Below are positions 17,946-25,243 of a stretch of DNA of 64,000 nucleotides, one piece after another; within the stretch, counting starts at the first letter, position 1; each line of letters opens with the position of its first letter. Source of the DNA: GCA-003244245 sp963823755 (lineage in GTDB: Bacteria > Actinomycetota > Actinomycetes > Mycobacteriales > Pseudonocardiaceae); assembly GCA_963823755.1 (NCBI GenBank), contig CAWGMP010000017.1, positions 372,001 through 436,000 of the forward strand, written 5' to 3'. The position numbers were made by a program, and so were the translations under genes. The notes under the pieces are model-generated. The model saw only the letters and a program-made list of their open reading frames with translations, ran no database searches and was not told the DNA's origin.

Positions 17946-19183
17946 GCTTGGCCCCGCTGTACCTGATCGACGAAAGCCCTGGCGAGCTCGATCAGTTCGG
18001 GTGCCGCGTCGAACGCCGCAAGATGATCACCTCGAGGCAGCATTTCCAGCCGCGCACCCGGTATCCGTGACGCGGCGAAGACCGACCCCTCGGGATGAGC
18101 GGTGCTGTCCACCTTGCTGCTGACGACAAGCGCCGGGAGATCGATCCCGGCCAGCAGCGGCCGGCAGTCGGTGGTCATGATCGCGCCGTTGAGCCGCCCA
18201 TAGCGGTAGAGCAGCTCCGCACTGGCGTAAGGATAGATCAGCTCAGGTGCGAGGTCGGCACGCAGGCTGTCCAGCGTGGCCGGGCGGCGCAGCATCGCAT
18301 GCAGGGCGGCCGCGCGCTGTCGCCGGCGACCGGCCATGAGCATCAGGGACTGGACATCGCGCTGGTGGCTGGTCTTGGGTACGTCGGGGCCCAACTCGTA
18401 GTCACCGTGCCAGAGGCTCAGCGAGCGAACCCGGGCGGACTCGCCCACCGCCAGTGCCACCGCTGCGCCCCCGCACAACCCGACGACGTGCGCGGCCTCG
18501 ACACCGAAGACGTCCAGCACGGTATGCAGGTCATCGGCTTGGGTCGGCACGTCATAGCCGCGCTGGTCGAAATCCTCGTCCAGGGCTTCCGGTGCGGGGA
18601 ACATCCCCCGGCTCTCCCAGGTGAGCACCCGGAAACGGTCACCCAGCCCGACCATCCAGCGCCGGAGTAGGCCGACCGGCATGCCGCAGGCCGACACGAG
18701 CACCACCACCGGGCCGTCGGAAGGACCGACGGCGTAGCAGCGCAGCGTCGAGCCGTCCGGGGCAGCCGCGACCGTCATGGCGGGATGGCAGCGTCGCGCC
18801 TGGGACAGTGCGGCAGCAAGGAGGGTGTCGGAGACGTCGCCGAGGCTCACCGGCCGGTCCAGCAGCGCGGCCAGACCGAGCCGGTTGCTGATGGCCAGCT
18901 CCGCAGCCACGAAGTCCGATGGATCGGCTACCACCCGCAAAGAGCGCACACCCAGTTCCCCGGCCAGCCGGTCGATCAGGATCTGCACCGCAGCGAGGTC
19001 AGCCCGCCGTTCGGCGCCCGGCACCAGCGGCGCCACCCGCGCCGTGGCGTCCAGCGCACCGCTCAGCGGCCCGACCTCGACCAGCGCAGATGCCAGCTGG
19101 GTGAGCACCGTGGCCGAGCCCTCACCGGCATCCCGGCTCGGGCCCGAAGCCAGGCTACGCCCCGGCGATGCCGGTTCAGGCAC
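17942..19183 (-). CDS. SyrC-like aminoacyltransferase with a Cys nucleophile
   Basis: A 413-residue alpha/beta hydrolase whose nucleophile elbow reads GLCGG (C237) rather than GxSxG. D359 (SSKVDST) and H387 (PRGDHLAAF) complete a plausible triad. The N-terminal 140 residues form a separate, mostly helical region I cannot name. A Cys nucleophile, this length and an adjacent SyrB2-type halogenase fit SyrC/CmaE, which shuttle aminoacyl groups from a free A-T didomain to another carrier. The start is the GTG at 19183, after GAGG, overlapping the halogenase end by eight bases. It probably moves chlorothreonine from the A-T protein to the FkbM-fused carrier. Confidence 0.75.
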   Translation of the reverse strand: MPEPASPGRSLASGPSRDAGEGSATVLTQLASALVEVGPLSGALDATARVAPLVPGAERRADLAAVQILIDRLAGELGVRSLRVVADPSDFVAAELAISNRLGLAALLDRPVSLGDVSDTLLAAALSQARRCHPAMTVAAAPDGSTLRCYAVGPSDGPVVVLVSACGMPVGLLRRWMVGLGDRFRVLTWESRGMFPAPEALDEDFDQRGYDVPTQADDLHTVLDVFGVEAAHVVGLCGGAAVALAVGESARVRSLSLWHGDYELGPDVPKTSHQRDVQSLMLMAGRRRQRAAALHAMLRRPATLDSLRADLAPELIYPYASAELLYRYGRLNGAIMTTDCRPLLAGIDLPALVVSSKVDSTAHPEGSVFAASRIPGARLEMLPRGDHLAAFDAAPELIELARAFVDQVQRGQA

Positions 19184-20141
19184 CGTTACCTCGGTGAACC
19201 ATGAATCGGTCGCCTCGGGTCGTGTGGGTGGCAATCCGATTACCGGGGTACTCGTTTCGGCCGCACACGACCACGGATCCATAGCGCTCCAGGCTGACGC
19301 TGCCACCGTACTCCTCGACGACGTCGGTGTCGGGATAGACTCGTACCGAACTGGGCACATACCGTGCCGCGAATCCCAGCCGCATGTCGTTGCTCTTACC
19401 GCTGTGCGGATGGGAAGCGTGCATCAGCGTGGACCAGAATACGATGAACTGCCCGGCCGTCATCTCCATCGACACTGCGTTTGCCTCATCGGGCTTCCAG
19501 TGTGGATCGACCTGCAACTCGCGGTAGTCGTATCCGAAGAACCCCCGTTGGGCGCCGTCCTTCTCCACCGAATTCACCTTGGACGGATCGTAGTGCATTC
19601 GCTTGGTCTCATCGTAGAACATGGTCCGGTGGGTACCGGGAATGAATTGCAGGCAGCCCATGTCGATCGATGCCTCGGTGAATGCGCACCACACGGTGAT
19701 GGTACCGCCGAATTCTGCGTCCTGCGGCCAGAGAATCTGCGGGCTGCCCGAGGCATTCGCGAAGGTGTCGGCCTGGTGCCAGTCGGTGCCCTCGTCGCCG
19801 GGATACTTGGGAAAGAACTCGGTTCGCCAGCACAACACGTTCGGACCGAGCACGGAGGAGACCCGATCGACGATCTCCGAACGGCAGACGTGATCGGCAA
19901 GGAACGTATTGTCCAGGTGCCGGTCATAGTTCGCGATGTTGGTGACACCCGACTTGGCCGCGGTGTCCCGGTAGACCGCAGCGCTGCGGTCCATCAGCCG
20001 GACGCGCTCACGGCGCCAGATCCGCTTGATCTCGGCCGGTTCGTATAAGGTGAACGGCCCAGCGTATCCGCGCCGGTGAAACTCGGCAAGCTCGTCAGCG
20101 GTCAACGAGAAGTTCACAATCTGGGAGTCCTGGGTGGGCAT
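19176..20141 (-). CDS. Non-haem Fe(II)/2-oxoglutarate halogenase (SyrB2/Thr3 type)
   Basis: A 321-residue chlorinating enzyme. The facial triad of hydroxylases (HxD...H) is replaced by H122-Q123-A124 (GTDWHQADTFANASG); the missing carboxylate leaves room for chloride. The distal ligand is H241 in STLMHASHPHSG, and R254 (MRLGF) should bind 2-oxoglutarate. The offset to SyrB2 (H116, A118, H235) is a constant six residues. Other shared family stretches are GGTITVWCAF, GCLQFIPGTHRTM and RGFFGYDYRELQ. Such enzymes chlorinate the unactivated methyl of an aminoacyl group on a carrier protein. The neighbouring adenylation code points to threonine, hence 4-chlorothreonine. It starts 18 bases after the A-T gene. 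Confidence 0.92.
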   Translation of the reverse strand: MPTQDSQIVNFSLTADELAEFHRRGYAGPFTLYEPAEIKRIWRRERVRLMDRSAAVYRDTAAKSGVTNIANYDRHLDNTFLADHVCRSEIVDRVSSVLGPNVLCWRTEFFPKYPGDEGTDWHQADTFANASGSPQILWPQDAEFGGTITVWCAFTEASIDMGCLQFIPGTHRTMFYDETKRMHYDPSKVNSVEKDGAQRGFFGYDYRELQVDPHWKPDEANAVSMEMTAGQFIVFWSTLMHASHPHSGKSNDMRLGFAARYVPSSVRVYPDTDVVEEYGGSVSLERYGSVVVCGRNEYPGNRIATHTTRGDRFMVHRGNGA

Positions 20142-20159
20142 GGACCTGTTACCTCCGGC

Positions 20160-22049
20160 CTACGACGTCGGGGCATCCGGTTCGAGCGTGCGGGCGAGCG
20201 AGCGAACGGTGGCCTCCTCGATGAGCGTCTCGACGCCGATGTCCACACCGAAACCGGCATTGACCCGCTCGAGCATCCGGACCAGGGTCAGCGAAGTTCC
20301 GCCCAGGTCGAAGAAGTCCTCATCCAGCCCGACCGCAGGCACGTTCACGATGTCGGCCCATATCGCGGCGACCCTGGACTGGACAGAGGTGTGCGTCGGC
20401 ACCTCGTCCCCCTCGTGCTCGTGCCGGGTCGGCGGAGTCGGCAGGGCGGTGCGGTCGGCCTTGCCGTTGACGGTCAGCGGCAGGGCCGGAATCGACACGA
20501 ACGCCGACGGGCGCAGGTAGGACGGCAACGCGGCCAGCTCGTCGGCCAGCTTCGTTCGGATACCCTCGGCCCACCCCGGATCGACGCCTGGATCGTCGGG
20601 TACCAGGTAGGCGATCAATCGCACGTCGCCGTCCCCGTAGTCATGGGGCACCACCACGCAGGCGGCCACCTCGGGATGCGTCTCGAGGACGACCTCGATC
20701 TCCCTGGGCTCGATCCGGAATCCCCGGACTTTGAGCTGATCGTCGACCCGGCCGACATAGTGGTACTCACCACTCTGGTCGGCCATGACCAGGTCACCGG
20801 TCCGGTAGACGCGCTGCCCGCCGGCGATCGGGTGCGCGAGGAACCGTTCGGTGGTGAGATCCGCGCGGTGGAGGTAGCCACGGCTCACGCCCGCGCCACC
20901 GATGTACAGCTCGCCGGGCTCACCGGCCGCCGCCGGTTCGCCGGCCGCGTTGAGGACCAGGAAGCGCAGGTCCGGTAGCGGCACACCGATCGGGCTGTGG
21001 TCTGGCCTGGCCAGGTCTGCCCGGTGAATCGGCCGGAACGAGGCGTGCACCGTGGTCTCCGTGATGCCGTACATGTTCACCAGGGCGGGCCGTTGGTCAC
21101 CCCACCGGTTCATCCACCCGGCGAGCATGCCGGCGGTGAGCCGCTCGCCGCCGAACACCACCAGCCGCAGGTGCGCCGGACCTGGATCAGCGGCACCGCC
21201 GTAGGCCGCGTCCAACTGGCGGAACGCGGACGGCGTCTGGTTCAGCACGGTGACCTGCTCACGCTGGAGCAACTCGCGGAAACGACGTGGGGACCGGCAG
21301 ATCTCGTCCGGTACCACGACCAGCCGCCCGCCGAACAGCAGTGCGCCCCAGATTTCCCACACCGAGAAGTCGAATGCGACGGAATGGAACATGGTCCACA
21401 CGTCGTGCGCACTGAAAGCGAACCACTGATGGGTGACCTCGAACAGGCGTACCACCTGCCGATGCTCTACGAGCACACCCTTCGGGGTGCCGGTGGAGCC
21501 TGATGTGTAGATTACATAGGCGAGATCGGTCGACACCCTCCTGGTCGCTGGTGCCGACCCACGAACGCCGCGTCCCAACTCCCACCCAGCGGTATCGGAA
21601 CGAGCCAGCACCAGCACGACGGACTGCTCCGCGATCCGCTCCGCCAGCGAGGACGTGGTGACGGCAATTCCCGCGCCACTATCGCGCAACAACCAGTTGA
21701 CCCGCGGCGCTGGAGTACTCGCGTCGATGGGGAGGTATCCACCGCCGGCCTTGAGGATTCCCAGAATGCCTACGATAAGGTCGATGCCGCGCTCGACGTA
21801 CAACGCCACCAAGACATTCGGGGTGACGCCGAGGTCGACCAGCCGCCGGGCCAGCACATCGGCCCGATGATCAATGTCCGCATATGTCGCGACTTCGCTG
21901 CCGGACACCACCGCTGTCCGGTCGGGGCAGGACCGCGCTCTGGCTTCGAAGATCTGGTCGAGCCGACCTCCGACAAATCCAAGATCAGCTCTCCTTAGGG
22001 TGTGATCGGACCCCTCACAATGATGATCTACCACGGTCTCCCCCACCAC
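20160..22049 (-). CDS. Adenylation-carrier didomain, predicted L-Thr specific (SyrB1-like)
   Basis: A 629-residue free-standing NRPS didomain without condensation domain. Core motifs: A3 YTSGSTGTPKG (181-191), A5 NMYGITETTVH, A7 YRTGDL, A8 GRVDDQLKVRGFRIEPREIE and A10 LPLTVNGKADR (K530). The specificity residues, read by alignment to the standard positions, are D227, F228, W231, N270, V298, G300, M326, V334, H335, K530 (DFWNVGMVHK), the threonine code also found in SyrB1. The carrier domain has S586 in DLGGTSL. No MbtH protein is seen nearby. The GTG at 22049 lacks a strong ribosome site, so the true start could be slightly downstream. The first dedicated gene of the operon. Confidence 0.92.
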   Translation of the reverse strand: MVGETVVDHHCEGSDHTLRRADLGFVGGRLDQIFEARARSCPDRTAVVSGSEVATYADIDHRADVLARRLVDLGVTPNVLVALYVERGIDLIVGILGILKAGGGYLPIDASTPAPRVNWLLRDSGAGIAVTTSSLAERIAEQSVVLVLARSDTAGWELGRGVRGSAPATRRVSTDLAYVIYTSGSTGTPKGVLVEHRQVVRLFEVTHQWFAFSAHDVWTMFHSVAFDFSVWEIWGALLFGGRLVVVPDEICRSPRRFRELLQREQVTVLNQTPSAFRQLDAAYGGAADPGPAHLRLVVFGGERLTAGMLAGWMNRWGDQRPALVNMYGITETTVHASFRPIHRADLARPDHSPIGVPLPDLRFLVLNAAGEPAAAGEPGELYIGGAGVSRGYLHRADLTTERFLAHPIAGGQRVYRTGDLVMADQSGEYHYVGRVDDQLKVRGFRIEPREIEVVLETHPEVAACVVVPHDYGDGDVRLIAYLVPDDPGVDPGWAEGIRTKLADELAALPSYLRPSAFVSIPALPLTVNGKADRTALPTPPTRHEHEGDEVPTHTSVQSRVAAIWADIVNVPAVGLDEDFFDLGGTSLTLVRMLERVNAGFGVDIGVETLIEEATVRSLARTLEPDAPTS

Positions 22050-22198
22050 GCCGTGGGCGCGTCGACAGCGCCGACAACAAGACGATCGAAGGGTCGACGC
22101 CCTAGATCATGTTAAGACAGAACCATGGGGAACTAGATCGAGATACCGCTGAGAGGATGATGGTCGGCGCATCGACCGCCACCCGGTGGGCACGCCAA
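22050..22198 (-). promoter_or_regulatory. Probable promoter region of the biosynthetic operon
   Basis: A 149-base gap upstream of the A-T gene and downstream of the threonine-dehydratase-like gene. From 22049 to 13114 genes overlap or are separated by fewer than 20 bases, so this is the only sizeable gap where the operon's promoter could lie. No clear boxes or operator were identified. Confidence 0.35.
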
Positions 22199-23140
22199 TC
22201 AGCGGGCGAGGTCGGTGGGGTCGGTATTGGCTCCGCAGAGCAGGATCACGATGCGCTCACCGGCAACGGGGCGGTACGCGTCGGAATCCAATGCCGCGAG
22301 GGCGGCGGCGGTACCGTGTTCGATGGCGATCCGGTAGTGGTCCCACACCAACCGGCGGGCGGCGATGATGGCGTCGTCGGTGACCAGCACGCTGCGTACG
22401 CTGGTGCGGACGGCCACGTCGTAGGCAATGGTGCCGAGCCGTCGCGCGCCCAGCGAGTCCGCGGCGATACCGGACACGTCGATATCGACCGGGCGCCCGG
22501 CGGCCAGGGCGGTGCGCAGGGTCGGAACCGTCTCCGGCTCGACACCGACCACCGCTGCTCGGCCTTCCAGGGCGGTAGCGATGCCGGCCATCAGCCCACC
22601 CCCGCCGACCGCGAGTACCACGGTGTCCAGCTCACCGAGCTGGTCGAGCAGTTCGAGCGCGAGGGTGCCCTGCCCGGCGCAGATGTCTGGATGGTCGTAG
22701 GCGTGGCAGAACAGCGCGCCGGTGTCAGCAGCCCGTTTGGTCGCAGCCTCATATGCTTCGGCGTACTCGGTGCCGTGCTGAATCACCGTGGCACCCAACG
22801 CGCCCAACTTCGTGACCTTGACCGTGGGTGCCGTGGTCGGCACGTACACCTCGGCTGGGATACCCAGCGACCTCGCGGCGTAGGCGACGGCCAGTCCGGC
22901 GTTGCCACCGGACGCCGCAATCACCCCTTCAGCAGGCAGTTCGCCGGCCTCAGCCGCGGTCAGGATCCGGTTGAACGCGCCACGGGCCTTGAACGACCCG
23001 GTGTGCTGCATGAACTCCAGCTTCAGCCACACCCGTCCGGCTGGTGCGAAGGTCCCGGCCTCGATCTCGGCCACCGGAGTACGCCGCACCCGACCGGTGA
23101 TCCGGCGGGCGGCGGCCTCGACATCGCCACGGGTGATCAA
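22199..23140 (-). CDS. Threonine/serine dehydratase-family PLP enzyme
   Basis: A 313-residue fold-type II PLP enzyme. The Schiff-base Lys is K51 in GSFKARGAFN, the substrate loop is ASGGNAGLAVAYAA, and the phosphate-binding glycine loop is VLAVGGGGLMAGI. There is no C-terminal ACT regulatory domain, so it resembles catabolic or short threonine dehydratases. The TTG start at 23140 is supported by GGAGGT nine bases upstream. Lying next to a 4-chlorothreonine operon, it might degrade excess threonine or chlorothreonine (self-protection), but an unrelated housekeeping role is equally possible. Divergent from the two-component genes. Confidence 0.85.
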   Translation of the reverse strand: MITRGDVEAAARRITGRVRRTPVAEIEAGTFAPAGRVWLKLEFMQHTGSFKARGAFNRILTAAEAGELPAEGVIAASGGNAGLAVAYAARSLGIPAEVYVPTTAPTVKVTKLGALGATVIQHGTEYAEAYEAATKRAADTGALFCHAYDHPDICAGQGTLALELLDQLGELDTVVLAVGGGGLMAGIATALEGRAAVVGVEPETVPTLRTALAAGRPVDIDVSGIAADSLGARRLGTIAYDVAVRTSVRSVLVTDDAIIAARRLVWDHYRIAIEHGTAAALAALDSDAYRPVAGERIVILLCGANTDPTDLAR

Positions 23141-23254
23141 TTCGAGTTACCTCCGATGAACAGCGAGTCGGATCATACGATGAGCAGGACAGTCCGGTTG
23201 CCGGCTGTGCCGCTGGACTCCACACCGGTAGGCAGTGCTGCGTAGGCTGCCGCC

Positions 23255-23923
23255 ATGAGCAGGCCGATCCGGTTCCCGCTACGGGTGGTCGTCGTGGATG
23301 ACCACCAGATGGTGCTCGACGGGCTGCGTGCGATGCTGGCCACCTATTCCGACCAGGTCGAGATCGTCGGTGAGGCCACCGAACCGGAGCTCGCGTTAAA
23401 GATCATCATCGGGCAGGAGCCCGACATCACCTTGCTCGACGTCCGGTTGCGGGGCTCCAGCGGCCTGGACCTGTGCGCGGAGATCCGCAAGCGCCGACCC
23501 GGTTGCAAGGTCGTGTTCCTGACCGTCTACGATGACGAGCAGTATCTCTACCAGGCGCTGCGGCTGGGTGCCGCCGGGTTCCTGCTCAAGCGGGTGCGCG
23601 GCGCGGAGCTGGTGGATCACCTACAGCGGATCCATCGGGGCGAGGTCCTGATCGATCCCAGCCTGGCGACGAAGGTCGCGATGTCGGTGGCCCACCTGCG
23701 CGGTGGGGAGTTCTGGCCGGGAGCGAGCCTGGGGCTGACCCAGCGCGAGAGCGAGGTACTCGCGCTCATGGTGGCTGGGCTGTCCAACCGCGCCATCGCC
23801 GGCCGGCTCACCGTCAGCGAGGAGACCATCAAGACGCACGCCCGCGGGATCTACCGCAAGCTGGACGTCCCGGACCGTTCTGGTGCGGTCGCCGCAGCAT
23901 TGCGGGAGGGGATTTTCCAGTGA
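23255..23923 (+). CDS. NarL/LuxR-type response regulator
   Basis: A 222-residue regulator. The receiver domain has D15-D16, the phosphoacceptor D62 (LLDVRLRGSSG) and a conserved Lys in FLLKRVRGAEL. The LuxR helix-turn-helix spans about residues 155-210 (LTQRESEVLALMVAGLSNRA, then VSEETIKTHARGIYRKLDV). The kinase partner starts within its stop codon (GTGA overlap). It is divergent from the threonine-dehydratase-like gene, with 114 bases between. It could control the biosynthetic operon; there is no direct evidence. Confidence 0.93.
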   Translation: MSRPIRFPLRVVVVDDHQMVLDGLRAMLATYSDQVEIVGEATEPELALKIIIGQEPDITLLDVRLRGSSGLDLCAEIRKRRPGCKVVFLTVYDDEQYLYQALRLGAAGFLLKRVRGAELVDHLQRIHRGEVLIDPSLATKVAMSVAHLRGGEFWPGASLGLTQRESEVLALMVAGLSNRAIAGRLTVSEETIKTHARGIYRKLDVPDRSGAVAAALREGIFQ

Positions 23924-25116
23924 TCCGCTCGCGGCTGGGTCTGGCCGACACCGATTCCGACGCCCAGCTGCTGCACCGGGTGATCGAGATTCTGTCGGCG
24001 GGTCTCGACCTCGACGTGGTCGTCCAGCGGGTGGCCGACCTGATCACCGAGACCACGTCCACCGACGTCTGTTTCGTGCACCTCCTGGACTCGGCGGGCG
24101 ACCGGTTACAGCTCCGCGGTGCCACACCCCCCTTCGATCAGCTCGCCCGCCGGATCGAACTGCCCATCGGCCAGGGGGTCTCCGGTTGGGTCGCCGCACA
24201 CTGCGAGCCGGCAGTGATCACCGATAACAAGCGCGCGGATCCCCGCTACCGCTACATCCCCGAACTGCGCGGGGAAGACTTCACCTCGATGGCCTCGGTG
24301 CCGATGATCACCCGGCCCGGCGATCTCGTGGGAGTACTCAACGTGCATACCCGGGACCGCCGCGAGTTCACCGAGGCCGATGTCGAGTTGCTGGGCTCGG
24401 TGGCGGGTCTGATGGCCGGGGCCATTGAGAACGCCAGCTTGCACAGCAGGCTCGCCGAGCGGGAGGAGGCGATGGAGCGGTTCGCCGAGCAGATCGTGTT
24501 GCTGCAGGAGACCGAGCGGCGGCGGCTCGCCGGCGAGATCCACGACGGCATCAGCCAGCGGATCGTCAGCCTGTCGTTCCACCTCTCCGCCGCGGCGGAC
24601 GCGCTTGCCTCCGACCCGGCCGGCGCCGCTGAGCAGATCGCCCGCGCCCAAGAACTCGCCGCCGGGGCACTGGACGAGACCCGGAATGCCATCGCCGGAC
24701 TACGCCCATCGGTGCTCGACGACCTGGGGCTGGCCGCCAGCCTGGAAAGTCTCGCGCGGTCGATCCCGCTGCCCAACGTCGCAGTGGACACCGTCACGAC
24801 CGGCCTGCCCGAGCATGCCGAGACCGCCGTTTACCGGATCGCCCAAGAGGCGCTACAGAACGTGATGAAGCACGCCAGCGCGGAACACGTGCAGCTGCGG
24901 CTGTCGGTGACGGCCGGCGCGGTGTTGCTCGAGGTTTCCGACGACGGCGTCGGCTTCGACCCTGCTACCACGGCGAAGCGAACCGGGCCGATGGGCTACG
25001 GCCTGCCGGGCATGCAGCAGCGCGCCGAGCTACTCGGCGGCCAGCTGACCGCCGACAGCGTCCCCGGCCGCGGCACCGTGGTGCGGCTGCGCGTGCCTGT
25101 CGCACAAGAACGCTAA
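23920..25116 (+). CDS. GAF-domain sensor histidine kinase (HisKA_3 type)
   Basis: A 398-residue cytoplasmic kinase. A GAF domain covers about residues 30-170 (LPIGQGVSGWVAAH and MASVPMITRPGDLVGVLNVH). HisKA_3 carries phospho-His H208 in RRRLAGEIHDGISQRIVSL. The HATPase (about 300-395) has AVYRIAQEALQNVMKHA and DDGVGFDP. There are no membrane helices, so the signal is probably intracellular, sensed by the GAF domain. The GTG at 23920 overlaps the regulator stop by four bases. Confidence 0.93.
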   Translation: MIRSRLGLADTDSDAQLLHRVIEILSAGLDLDVVVQRVADLITETTSTDVCFVHLLDSAGDRLQLRGATPPFDQLARRIELPIGQGVSGWVAAHCEPAVITDNKRADPRYRYIPELRGEDFTSMASVPMITRPGDLVGVLNVHTRDRREFTEADVELLGSVAGLMAGAIENASLHSRLAEREEAMERFAEQIVLLQETERRRLAGEIHDGISQRIVSLSFHLSAAADALASDPAGAAEQIARAQELAAGALDETRNAIAGLRPSVLDDLGLAASLESLARSIPLPNVAVDTVTTGLPEHAETAVYRIAQEALQNVMKHASAEHVQLRLSVTAGAVLLEVSDDGVGFDPATTAKRTGPMGYGLPGMQQRAELLGGQLTADSVPGRGTVVRLRVPVAQER

Positions 25117-25243
25117 CCAGCCGACGGTATCGACTCAGCGGGCCCAAACTCGGCGGGCCCAGGCGACGAGCGCTCGCACGACATCGCCACCGGTCGCAGC
25201 CCTACGCGGTAGCTCGGTCTCGTTCTCACCTATCCTCGATGAC

